Part shown: positions 1 through 7,088 of the stretch, in pieces
Layout of the letters: each line of letters starts with the position of its first letter
Position numbering within the stretch: position 1 is the stretch's first letter
DNA from: Desulfobacteraceae bacterium
GTDB lineage: Bacteria; Desulfobacterota; DSM-4660; Desulfatiglandales; Desulfatiglandaceae
Length of the DNA stretch: 25,350 nt
Assembly (NCBI GenBank): GCA_030612945.1
Contig: JAUWMY010000002.1
Location: 1-25,350 of the forward strand
Direction: 5' to 3'
Translations under genes and position numbers: made by a program
The notes under the pieces: model-generated
Databases searched by the model: none
The model's input: only the letters and a program-made list of their open reading frames with translations
What the model was told of the DNA's origin: nothing

Positions 1-98
1 AATAACATGACACCCCATACAGTCAGGATGGCTGTAACTTTCCACAGGGCCAGGAATGTCAAGGTGCCCTGCCTATGTTTCACCATATTGATCTTCAT
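1..98 (-). CDS. Partial membrane-anchored protein, cut by window edge
   Basis: This is the first 32 codons of an ORF that runs off the left edge. It starts with ATG at 98, 29 bases after the anti-sigma stop, behind an AAGG-type ribosome-binding site. The visible product has a short basic start (MKINMVKHRQ) and then a hydrophobic stretch with TFLALWK and ILTVWGVML, like a signal anchor. Its place after sigma and anti-sigma genes would fit a periplasmic sensor or effector of the same operon, for example a Spy/CpxP-type protein, but nothing diagnostic is visible. The reading frame is open throughout; function is unknown. Confidence 0.45.
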   Translation of the reverse strand, partial: MKINMVKHRQGTLTFLALWKVTAILTVWGVML

Positions 99-127
99 CT
101 CAACCTTTTGGTTCCATGAAATACCTA

Positions 128-637
128 TTAAATAATATCCCGGTTATCAACCACTTGAACCAGTTTCCGGAGGGTATCCATTTCCTCCAGGAAATCCATA
201 TTGTCAATCACTTCTAAATCCTTGACGATCACCTGTTCTTCTGATTTGAGGCCAGAGAGATTTTGAAGTGACGAAGGGCTTTGAACTTTGTTTATGGCGA
301 ACCAGCCAAGGGCCACGATTAGCAGGGAAACCGCAGCCAGGGCAGGAATAAGCCTGTTCGGCATGCTCAATAGGCCTTTCCACCACCACGTAGTTGCCCG
401 GCCTTCCCTTAATCCCCGTTTGATTGACCATGATAGAGCACTGGCTTTTTTCGGTGAGAGCAGCGGGGCGCCCATCTCGTCTCTTACCAGGTCAAGCAAA
501 CCAAGTAATCTCTGGCGCTCTTCACGGCAACCGGTACATGTTTCCAGATGTCGCTCCAAGACTGATCTCTTAACTGGGTCCAATTCCCCATATACATCCA
601 ACCATAAAGTCTCCTGGTGATTTGGGCAAGCTTTCAT
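128..637 (-). CDS. Zinc-finger (zf-HC2) anti-sigma factor, membrane-bound
   Basis: The 169-residue product has the anti-sigma zinc-finger pattern: Cys4 near the start and then H30-x3-C34-x2-C37. One transmembrane helix lies at about 96-116 (LIPALAAVSLLIVALGWFAI), and an acidic C-terminal part of about 50 residues lies beyond it, presumably in the periplasm. Such proteins hold their ECF sigma factor at the inner membrane until an envelope signal releases it. The gene begins 13 bases after the sigma-factor stop, with a strong GGAGG-type ribosome-binding site, so the two are almost surely cotranscribed and partners. The family call is firm; the inducing signal is not visible. Confidence 0.9.
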   Translation of the reverse strand: MKACPNHQETLWLDVYGELDPVKRSVLERHLETCTGCREERQRLLGLLDLVRDEMGAPLLSPKKASALSWSIKRGLREGRATTWWWKGLLSMPNRLIPALAAVSLLIVALGWFAINKVQSPSSLQNLSGLKSEEQVIVKDLEVIDNMDFLEEMDTLRKLVQVVDNRDII

Positions 638-650
638 TTCTCCACCTCCA

Positions 651-1247
651 TTATGGTGTGGCCCATTCCTTTAGCTCTTCCCGCAAAAAACGTGTTGCAC
701 GAAACAGGTGGCTCTTTACAGTCCCCTCGGCAGTTCCTATCACTTGAGCAATTTCGCGGATACTCAATCCATGGAGCACCTTTAACTGAAAAACCAGCCG
801 CTGCCTTTCAGGAAGAACCTTCAATGACTTTTTGATCTCCTTTGCGAATTGTTTACCGCTTAAGGCTGAAATAGGATTAAAATCATCTCTCATGTCTGGT
901 TGTTCTTCGGGTACTTCTCCCGGAGACCCTTTTCCCCTTGGCACCTGCCGCCATGGCGAAAAAATCAGCTTCCATCTCCGGCTGCGTCTTCTACTGTCCA
1001 AACAAACATTCACCACAATGCGGTAAAACCAGGTATAAAACGACGAATCTCCGCGAAATTTCCCCAGGCTTCGAAAGGCCCGCAGGAATGCCTCCTGGGT
1101 GAGGTCCTGGGCTTCTTCGCTGTCTTCAGAGCACATATGGTAAGCGATTGCATAGATCTTTTGCTGGTAACGATTGACCAGTTCTTCTGTGGCCCAATCC
1201 TCCCCCTCCTGAATGCGAGCGACCAATTCCTCATCTCTCAATGTCAT
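651..1247 (-). CDS. ECF-family RNA polymerase sigma factor
   Basis: This sigma-70 family factor of the extracytoplasmic-function (RpoE-like) group is 198 residues from the chosen start. Region 2 is clear (RYQQKIYAIAYHMC, then EAQDLTQEAFLRAFRSL and FYTWFYRIVVNVCLD). Region 4 carries a helix-turn-helix (LPERQRLVFQLK, LSIREIAQVIGTAEGTVKSH). The open frame extends to 1400, but the extra 51 residues are not family-like and would overlap the upstream gene, so the ATG at 1247 (MTLRDEELV) is preferred; its ribosome-binding site (AAAGG) is modest. It lies between a secreted-protein gene and its anti-sigma gene on the same strand. The 97-base gap after the upstream gene shows no obvious terminator. Confidence 0.93.
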   Translation of the reverse strand: MTLRDEELVARIQEGEDWATEELVNRYQQKIYAIAYHMCSEDSEEAQDLTQEAFLRAFRSLGKFRGDSSFYTWFYRIVVNVCLDSRRRSRRWKLIFSPWRQVPRGKGSPGEVPEEQPDMRDDFNPISALSGKQFAKEIKKSLKVLPERQRLVFQLKVLHGLSIREIAQVIGTAEGTVKSHLFRATRFLREELKEWATP

Positions 1248-1344
1248 AGGGGGTGCCTTTCCCTGAGAATCAATGTCCTGGCGCTCCTGGAGGCTTACCT
1301 CTGCTGCTTTATAAAACACAAGGCATCTCTCGAATATGTATACT

Positions 1345-1788
1345 TTACCGCCAGCCCATAGACCATCCGAATGCCCAGTAGGGCTCAAAAAATACCCCAC
1401 TCACACAACAGCCATGATATACCGGTCTACGCGGAAAGTGAAGATGTTTATGTGCTGGTCTGCAGGCATAATGTGACGCGCGGTTGTGCTTGGCCCGGTA
1501 AATGTGTGCGCTGACTCTGTCCTGCATTCTATGAAGGCAGCGCCTTTCCCTATGGCTTATACAGCCATCCCGCCGGGCCCGTCTTTTATGTTTACCGATC
1601 CGTCTTTGTTCACGATTCAAACGAACAAGCTCCCGATCTGTAACCTCACCGCTTCTTATGCCATGGGTGATCCTTTTAGACTGTTTCATCTGACGATTGG
1701 AAATCGGGTCCCGAGCCCAGGATATACTTACCAAAACAAGAACCAAACCTATTGCTATCGGCAGAATTTTTAGCGTTCTTGATTTCAT
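1345..1788 (-). CDS. Secreted, strongly basic small protein of unknown function
   Basis: The 147-residue product begins with a signal peptide (MKSRTLK, then ILPIAIGLVLVLVSISWA), with likely cleavage near SWA-RDP. The mature part is rich in Arg, Lys and His, with a helical pattern of the type GIRSGEVTDRELVRLNREQ, then DGCISHRERRCLHRMQDR and IYRAKHN. This pattern occurs in many proteobacterial periplasmic hypothetical proteins; no enzyme motif is visible. The C-terminus is rich in aromatic residues and Gly. The frame opens at a TTG (1809), but the ATG at 1788 has AAGGGGG about nine bases upstream and is preferred. As first gene of the sigma/anti-sigma operon it may be the main regulon target, an inference from position. 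Confidence 0.75.
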   Translation of the reverse strand: MKSRTLKILPIAIGLVLVLVSISWARDPISNRQMKQSKRITHGIRSGEVTDRELVRLNREQRRIGKHKRRARRDGCISHRERRCLHRMQDRVSAHIYRAKHNRASHYACRPAHKHLHFPRRPVYHGCCVSGVFFEPYWAFGWSMGWR

Positions 1789-1827
1789 TGTATCGTCCCC
1801 CTTTCGCAAGTTTTTAGTTTTGTTTAT

Positions 1828-1856
1828 TTAGACGCCTTTGGGGCAAAATGGTTTAC
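1828..1856 (-). promoter_or_regulatory. Possible ECF-type promoter for the sigma operon
   Basis: On the minus strand a GTAAACC (1856-1850) is followed after 17 bases by TCTAA (1832-1828). This resembles the RpoE-class layout (GGAAC-like -35, about 16-17 bases, TCTAA-like -10). A start near 1820 would leave a 5' leader of about 30 bases before the ATG at 1788. The -35 match is weak, so autoregulation is a suggestion only. Confidence 0.25.
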
Positions 1857-1907
1857 CATCTTCAAAAACCAGTAAATAGAATTTCTGCCACTTCAACCAT
1901 TTGGTTC

Positions 1908-2050
1908 ATCGCGGATTAGTGTGAAAGCCTTTGTTTACATCATGTAGGGTGGCATTTTATATGCCACCGCAACCCCGGTCGGGTATAAAACCCGACCCTA
2001 CAGTGCTTTTGTGCTATGTTCCCGACCTGGTTTTCACCTTAATCCGCGAT
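1908..2050. repeat. 143-bp nested palindromic repeat element
   Basis: Perfect 11-base outer arms, ATCGCGGATTA at 1908-1918 and its complement at 2040-2050, are followed inward by a weaker match (GTGAAAGCC against GGTTTTCAC). Inside are a second pair GTAGGGT/ACCCTAC and two hairpins: GGTGGCAT-TTTAT-ATGCCACC and GGTCGGGT-ATAAA-ACCCGACC. No ORF lies inside. The build is that of a non-autonomous palindromic (MITE or REP-like) element. It fills most of the gap 1789-2144, which otherwise holds only AT-rich sequence in front of the P-loop gene. Confidence 0.75.
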
Positions 2051-2144
2051 GCTCCAACCATTTTATTGACACACAATCAGCTTTATTCTACTATTACTTA
2101 AGATAACAGCTTGATAATAAATAATAATTTATTATGTTAATACG

Positions 2145-2795
2145 ATGCGACTTTCTTTGATTGGCATGGCGGGAACAGGAAAATCCTATTGGGCGAACAA
2201 GCTTGCTGAACACGGTTTTAAGCTTTTCTGCTGTGATGATCTTATTTCCAAAAAACTCGCTCCCTTGCTTATAAGACCCGATGGAACTACCATGAAAATG
2301 GGGGAATGGATGGGGTTCCCTTTCCATTCCGGGTATAAAAAACGTGAATCAAAATACCTGAACTTTGAAATAGAGGTGCTCAACGAAATCCTTGATTACC
2401 TTGAAGACCATGATAACGATCTTGATGAGGATATCGTTGTGGATACAACCGGGAGTGTCATTTACACCGGGGAAAGGATTCTAAAAAGACTGAGTCAGTA
2501 TACAACTGTCGTTCACCTGGCAATAACATCCGAGGGCAGGGAACAATTGTTAAGAGCATATGTATCCAATCCACACCCTATGTTGTGGCGGGATATATTC
2601 AGCAAAGAGCCAGTAGAAACCAATAAGGAGGCATTAGAACGCTGCTACCCAAAACTCATTATTGCTCGACAGCGGTTATATGAGCGTAATGCGGATGTTG
2701 AAATTGATTATTACACACGCAGGGAGGAAGGCTTCGGAGTAAGTGGATTTTTACATTTGGCCGCCTCAAAGTCACAGTCAAAAGGGAGGATTTAA
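2145..2795 (+). CDS. P-loop nucleotide kinase-like protein (shikimate kinase fold type)
   Basis: The 216-residue product has a Walker A motif right at the N-terminus (GMAGTGKS, 7-14) and a later hydrophobic strand ending in Asp (EDIVVDTTGSV, about 95-105), the arrangement of small nucleoside/shikimate-type kinases. It is longer than shikimate kinase and lacks that enzyme's substrate motifs as far as I can see, so the substrate is unknown. No clear ribosome-binding site precedes the ATG. It ends two bases before the next gene, whose ribosome-binding site lies in its last codons, so the pair is a likely operon. Confidence 0.7.
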   Translation: MRLSLIGMAGTGKSYWANKLAEHGFKLFCCDDLISKKLAPLLIRPDGTTMKMGEWMGFPFHSGYKKRESKYLNFEIEVLNEILDYLEDHDNDLDEDIVVDTTGSVIYTGERILKRLSQYTTVVHLAITSEGREQLLRAYVSNPHPMLWRDIFSKEPVETNKEALERCYPKLIIARQRLYERNADVEIDYYTRREEGFGVSGFLHLAASKSQSKGRI

Positions 2796-2797
2796 AA

Positions 2798-3055
2798 ATG
2801 ACAAATGAAAAGAAAGTTGTTAAGGGAGGTTTCAGGGCAACACTTGCATTACTTATATCGATCATTGCCCTTGTTCTGGCCATTATTTCCTTCAACCGGA
2901 CAGTTAGCCAGACCGATCTCAATACCGAGGTCAGGAATCTCCAGGAAAAACTGAAAGAGGTAAAACAAGAGACCACGGAGCGGGTAAATAAGATCCGTGA
3001 AGAGACTGGAAAGGCCATGGAGAAAATCGGGAAAGCGCTAAAAAAGGAGGAATGA
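2798..3055 (+). CDS. Small one-helix membrane protein with coiled coil
   Basis: The 85-residue product has a short basic cytoplasmic start, one transmembrane helix at about 14-33 (ATLALLISIIALVLAIISF) and then about 45 charged residues with heptad spacing (LNTEVRNLQEKLKEVKQE and onward), i.e. a coiled coil. A GGGAGGA ribosome-binding site precedes the ATG, within the end of the P-loop gene. No family is recognised. It resembles small trimerising or scaffolding proteins; a link to the upstream kinase-like protein is inferred from the tight spacing only. Confidence 0.7.
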   Translation: MTNEKKVVKGGFRATLALLISIIALVLAIISFNRTVSQTDLNTEVRNLQEKLKEVKQETTERVNKIREETGKAMEKIGKALKKEE

Positions 3056-3067
3056 AAACAATATATT

Positions 3068-3244
3068 ACCTGAATCTTGCACCAACTATCTACTACGGCT
3101 TGAAGCGCTTTGCCTTTAAAGCTCGTTTCATGATTTTGATCCTCACCATATAGATAATATGGCTGCGGGTCAAAACCACTCCAACTTCGCTTTAAACACA
3201 AGGCTTTCTGCGCCTCACTACGATACTTGGTGCAAAATTCAGGT
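3068..3244. repeat. Inverted-repeat element (about 177 bp), MITE-like
   Basis: The ends ACCTGAATCTTGCACCAA (3068-3085) and TTGGTGCAAAATTCAGGT (3227-3244) are complementary at 17 of 18 positions. The match continues more weakly inward (TATC.TA and GCGC-type blocks on both sides). No intact ORF is inside. This is the build of a non-autonomous transposon relic or an IS deleted down to its ends. Confidence 0.65.
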
Positions 3245-3250
3245 ATTAAA

Positions 3251-3282
3251 CCAGTACCCAGTACCGGATACCAAGTACCACC
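3251..3282. repeat. 7-base-unit GGTAYT repeat tract
   Basis: Read on the minus strand this is about four copies of a 7-base unit close to TGGTACT/GGGTACT. It directly follows the inverted-repeat element and precedes the stop of the PilZ gene. The same unit occurs inside the two histidine kinase genes at 11276-11350 and 12982-13059. Confidence 0.6.
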
Positions 3283-3294
3283 TCAATTGAGGTT

Positions 3295-4314
3295 TTAATG
3301 ACCGAGATAGTGAGTTATCACTTTCTCAACTGATGGCGGGTTTTCTACAAACTCCACTCCTATCCTGGTTTCGCGTTTTGTTTTATGCAGGTTTTTTATT
3401 TGACCGGCTAACTCCTGTTCTTCGTCCATTCCCGGTAACAGACAGCGAATCGTAAGCTTCTCATCAATATGAAACGAAGGTAGTGAGCTGTCTTCCCTGC
3501 CTTTTTGCTGACATAGACAGCCTGAGATGCTCATGTCGATTATAACTCCCGGATAGCTTTGGCCATTAGACAGGCCTATCGTGCATGGAAGAAAAGATTC
3601 CACTCTTCTGTGACGGCGCAGCTCATGGTAATGAATGACCGATGGATAGCTTATAAAAAGCAACTTTTGGTGAAAATCAACAGATGCCAGGAGTTCGGAG
3701 TTGAAGAGGCAAATCTTTCCCAGGTACAGGTATTTGATGCCAAGACGTGCTCCCTTTGCTAACTTATGCCCGGTAGCCGATAGGCGGGAGGGCAGAGTGA
3801 TAATGAGAAAATCGTCAGGCATCATGCCTATCATAAAACTCTCCAATGCCGAATCAAAGCCTTCGATTTCTATCTGTAGTCTCGCTCCGATGTCCAAGCC
3901 AATTCGCCGGCCTGCTGTGGGTTTACTCTTGAGTTCTGGCAGTTTATGGCTGCCCGTATCTGCCGGCTGGATGTCGCTTAGCTTTTCATCACGTAGACGG
4001 AAGCCCTCCATCAAGACCGCCATCAAGGGTTGAAAGATTTCTTTTTCCTTTGCTGGAACGGTGTCTTTGATTTCAATATCTGGTTCATCCCAGCCGATTA
4101 TCTCATAAGCTGCCTCTTCCTTCCTGAGGCTATCAGCCTCTGCGGCAATGAGTTCGCCATTGCTTATGTAAAGATAGCCTGTCTTTCCCTGATATGTTAC
4201 GCGTAACGTGCAGGTCTTTTGTTCCGATTCAACCATCTGCAAGAAGGAATGGACAGAAATGCCCAGTAATTTACCGCCAAACCCATCCTCTGAAGTTACA
4301 TCAACATTTTCCAT
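3295..4314 (-). CDS. DUF4388-PilZ protein, putative c-di-GMP effector
   Basis: From the ATG at 4314 the product is 339 residues. The N-terminal part (about 11-109) matches the DUF4388 pattern (GGKLLGISVHSFLQMVE, then GYLYISNGELIAAEA). The middle resembles the YcgR-type N-terminal domain (GARLQIEIEGFDSALESF). The C-terminal PilZ domain has the c-di-GMP-binding signature: RRHRR (233-237) followed by DMSISG (260-265). The protein should therefore read c-di-GMP levels and pass the signal to motility or surface machinery. The frame opens 16 codons earlier at a GTG (4362) with no ribosome-binding site, whereas the ATG at 4314 has AGGA seven bases upstream. It is divergent from the c-di-GMP enzyme series that begins at 5133. 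Confidence 0.85.
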   Translation of the reverse strand: MENVDVTSEDGFGGKLLGISVHSFLQMVESEQKTCTLRVTYQGKTGYLYISNGELIAAEADSLRKEEAAYEIIGWDEPDIEIKDTVPAKEKEIFQPLMAVLMEGFRLRDEKLSDIQPADTGSHKLPELKSKPTAGRRIGLDIGARLQIEIEGFDSALESFMIGMMPDDFLIITLPSRLSATGHKLAKGARLGIKYLYLGKICLFNSELLASVDFHQKLLFISYPSVIHYHELRRHRRVESFLPCTIGLSNGQSYPGVIIDMSISGCLCQQKGREDSSLPSFHIDEKLTIRCLLPGMDEEQELAGQIKNLHKTKRETRIGVEFVENPPSVEKVITHYLGH

Positions 4315-4953
4315 AGAAATATCCTGTGTGTGTGAAATAGTTTTATAATTGTATGTTATCACAAAGGAGTACCCTTGACAATCTCAATTCTTTTAAAACA
4401 AGTCTGGTTAAGGAACTAATATACTGAGGAAATGCCTAAAGCTACTGCAGCGACCAGACTTGCAAGAATAATAGGCGAAATTTTTCAGTGAATTTGTCGA
4501 GAGCCTTACGGTGTGCCAAATTATAGACTGTCGTCACCTTTTCTCATGGCATTGCTCACAAATAACTGATTATGTAGTGGAAATAGGAACCACTGGCTGG
4601 CGAGAATACCCGGCAAAAGTCAATAAATTGACGCCCAGTCGCTGTTAACTCCGATTTTTTTCCAATTCGCGCCTCTACATTTCCCAGGGAAAAGCTTAAT
4701 TTATTGATTTTATTATCATTTCTTTGCTACTCAATTCCGGCATGATTCCTGCTTGGAGCATTCAATGGGTTCATGTTGTGTCCCAAAGCAGTGACATCTT
4801 GGGCAAAAGGCTAAACATTGTCGCAGTTTCAAAACGTCCACTTTTGCCTCCTGCCCTTTGGCGGGACGTCAGGCTCTCCGTCTCAGGGGGATTTTTCAAA
4901 AGTGGGGAGTGTTTGGTCTTAAGTTAATGAAATTGACGTTAGAGCTTATAATA
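4315..4953. other. Gene-free divergent region
   Basis: About 640 bases between the PilZ gene and the repeat at 4954 hold no ORF with protein-like character. Around 4858-4869 there is a hairpin-like CCCTTTGGCGGG context, and CACTTTTG occurs near 4840 with its inverse near 4900, which may be degraded mobile-element sequence. Promoters for both divergent genes should lie here but none is clear by eye. Confidence 0.4.
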
Positions 4954-5132
4954 GTAACTCAATACGTTCGGGTGGGGTTTATCCCTGGCCCAGACCTGAT
5001 TCGCAATGCGTATGTTCTATAACTTCAGCTTTGTAAATATTGCAGCGATAACAGCTGCGTCCCGGGATGTCGCACCTCCCGATCCCGTCCCGGTCTCGGG
5101 ACGGGGAGGGCGGGCCGTAAGGATTTTATAAG
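4954..5132 (+). repeat. Interrupted copy of the GTAACTTCTCAATA repeat family
   Basis: 4954-4984 (GTAACTCAATACGTTCGGG, then TGGGGTTTATCC) matches one half of the element at 19625-19769 read on its minus strand. There the same sequence runs straight on as GTAAGGATTTTATAA. Here GTAAGGATTTTATAAG appears only at 5117-5132, after about 132 foreign bases that are GC-rich and form hairpins. The copy therefore seems split by an insertion, and its end abuts the ATG at 5133. Confidence 0.6.
5075..5109 (+). promoter_or_regulatory. Strong GC hairpin in the leader of the HDOD-GGDEF gene
   Basis: CCCGTCCCG (5084-5092), loop GTCT, and CGGGACGGG (5097-5105) form a perfect 9-bp stem, extended by CCTCC and GGAGG outside a bulge. 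A smaller stem GCAGC/GCTGC lies at 5042-5059. No T-run follows, so it is not a classical terminator. It ends about 10 bases before the AAGGA ribosome-binding site and could influence translation of the next gene, or simply be a repeat insertion. Confidence 0.45.
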
Positions 5133-6659
5133 ATGAATCAAATTAATAAAATAGAAGAGATTCTCAGAGGGTTGGATAAATTACCTACCCTTCCGGGCAT
5201 TGCCATGAAAATTTTGGAGCTTGTGAGAGATGAGGACACTAATTTGAAAGAGATAGCAGATGTCCTTTCTACTGATCCTCCTCTTAGTGCACAAGTTCTG
5301 AAGCTCATTAATTCCCCATTCTATGGTGTTCGGAAGCAGGTTACTTCCGTGCCTCATGCAGTGAATTTACTGGGGCTTAACACAGTGAAGAATCTGGCCC
5401 TTAGTTTTTCCTTGTTGAGAGACTTCCCAAAAGGAAACAAAGAGGATTTTGATTATACCAGTTTTTGGAAGCAATCTCTTATTGGTGCTGTCTCTTCTAA
5501 ACTAATAGCTGAGAAGGTCATTCCTTCTTTTTCAGAGGATGCCTTTTTCCTTGGTCTTATTCACAATATTGGGATACTGGCACTGATCCAATGCATGCCT
5601 CAACAATACAGCCTTGTTCTAAAAGAAAAGGACCGGACACTTTGTTCTTATCATGAGGCAGAGAATCAGATACTAGGCTTCAATCATATGGAAATCGGTG
5701 AATATCTAATAAGAACATGGGGCCTTCCGGAAACTTTTTGCATACCTGTTCTCTATCACCACAACCCACAAGGGTTAAAGACAAAGAATTCCAAAATCGA
5801 ACTCCTCACTAGGGTTCTTAACCTGTCATCCTTATTCATTGACCTGAATACTTTTGCGGACAAAAAACTCTATCTTGCAATGCTTAAATTAAACATCAAA
5901 GAGTACGGTTTTACAGGTAAATTCCAGACGGATGAGATAATTAAGCAGCTTCATGAACACACGCTGGAAATTTTTCCCTTGTTTGACATTAAGATAGGAG
6001 AAGAAAAAGCATACCTGGAGATGATTGGCGCGGCAAGAGAGGAGCTTATCAATCTTTCCACAGACTTCATGCATAAGCTACTGGAACAAAAGAGATTAAT
6101 CGAGTCTCTAAGGGAGGAGACTATTCGAGATGGTCTGACAAATTTGTTCAATTACCAAAGATTCCAGGAGTCCTTAGAAAAAGAGGTTTATAGGGCTAAG
6201 AGATACAACCTTCAACTCTCTGTTATTCTTGCAGACATAGATCACTTCAAAGCAGTCAATGACAACTACGGGCATCTTGCGGGTGATTATTCTTTAAAGA
6301 AGATTGCTGAATGCTTAAAGGATTCTCTTAGGGAATCTGACAGCGCAGCCAGATATGGTGGAGAGGAATTTGCTTTTATACTCCCGGAGACAGGTCTCGA
6401 TGGCGCCTTCATTGTGGCGGAAAGGCTAAGAAAAGACATTGATTCAATGAGTATAGACTATGAAGGTGAGAAGATATCTACCACTATGAGCTTTGGAATT
6501 GCATCATTCGATCCTTCAAAAGATATTTCCAAAACAGATTTGATAAAAAAAGTTGATCATGCACTTTATCAGGCGAAAAAGGCGGGCAGAAATAAGTGCT
6601 GTTTGTTCGACACAGGATTAGAAAAGTCGCTTAAAAAGGTTTTGGTAACAGCGAATTAA
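5133..6659 (+). CDS. HDOD-GGDEF diguanylate cyclase
   Basis: The 508-residue protein combines an N-terminal HDOD domain (about 12-215; LPTLPGIAMKILELV, LSAQVLKLINSPFYG) with a C-terminal GGDEF domain (about 325-490). In the HDOD part the metal pair reads HN (GLIHNIGIL), as expected for this non-catalytic HD relative. The cyclase site is intact: ADIDHFKAVND near 367-377, GGEEF at 409-413, and an inhibitory I-site RESD at 400-403 exactly five residues before it. It should make c-di-GMP with product feedback, under control of whatever the HDOD module senses. Translation starts at an ATG whose AAGGA site lies inside a repeat sequence (5117-5132). It heads the plus-strand signalling series. Confidence 0.92.
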   Translation: MNQINKIEEILRGLDKLPTLPGIAMKILELVRDEDTNLKEIADVLSTDPPLSAQVLKLINSPFYGVRKQVTSVPHAVNLLGLNTVKNLALSFSLLRDFPKGNKEDFDYTSFWKQSLIGAVSSKLIAEKVIPSFSEDAFFLGLIHNIGILALIQCMPQQYSLVLKEKDRTLCSYHEAENQILGFNHMEIGEYLIRTWGLPETFCIPVLYHHNPQGLKTKNSKIELLTRVLNLSSLFIDLNTFADKKLYLAMLKLNIKEYGFTGKFQTDEIIKQLHEHTLEIFPLFDIKIGEEKAYLEMIGAAREELINLSTDFMHKLLEQKRLIESLREETIRDGLTNLFNYQRFQESLEKEVYRAKRYNLQLSVILADIDHFKAVNDNYGHLAGDYSLKKIAECLKDSLRESDSAARYGGEEFAFILPETGLDGAFIVAERLRKDIDSMSIDYEGEKISTTMSFGIASFDPSKDISKTDLIKKVDHALYQAKKAGRNKCCLFDTGLEKSLKKVLVTAN

Positions 6660-6696
6660 CAACAGCCGATGTTGTGCAATAAAAGAGGAACAGGAT

Positions 6697-6933
6697 ATGG
6701 AAAATATGATCAAAAAACGTTTCGGGTCCTATGCCGGTGATAAAGGGTTTATCACTGGGGATCAACTTGTTGGGGCGTTAGCGATCCAGGCAAGAGAGAA
6801 TGTGGAGGAAGGAAAGCACAGGCTTTTGGGCCAGATATTGTTAGGTCAGGGATTTATTACACCCTCCCAGATTGATGAGGTACTTGCAACTATGAGCCGA
6901 TCCATGGAATACGCCTTATCGATGGGAAGGTAA
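6697..6933 (+). CDS. Stand-alone MshEN-like small protein, possible c-di-GMP receptor
   Basis: The 78-residue product carries two tandem halves of 24 residues with the spacing known from MshEN/GspE N-terminal domains: one beginning RFGSYAGDKGFIT and ending LAIQ, one beginning LLGQILLGQGFIT and ending LATM. In MshEN the pattern is (R)LGxx..xxGxI....L..aL..Q, repeated twice, and it binds c-di-GMP. The first half keeps the Arg, the Gly residues and the final Gln; the second has lost the final Gln. There is no ATPase domain attached. The ribosome-binding site is AGAGGAACAGGAT before ATG. It sits between a cyclase and a phosphodiesterase gene, which supports a receptor role, but binding is an inference. 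Confidence 0.65.
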   Translation: MENMIKKRFGSYAGDKGFITGDQLVGALAIQARENVEEGKHRLLGQILLGQGFITPSQIDEVLATMSRSMEYALSMGR

Positions 6934-7088
6934 TGCCTGGACCAACAGGACTCCCCCGAAGAGACCTGACCCACCTGCCCATACTTGGGAGGGGAATAAA
7001 TCCAAAATCTCCTCTCAGACAGATTTTCCCACTCGAAAACTGTTGATGTAGACAAACCATAAATAATAACCGAAGGAACATAGAGATT

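Noticed and set aside
2659..3201. Minus-strand ORF of 180 codons.
   Set aside because: Lies across the coiled-coil gene and the repeat element; no start signal and no domain.
3281..3292. CCTCAATTGAGG followed by TTTT as a terminator.
   Set aside because: A perfect palindrome without a loop and with only a short T-run; too weak to call.
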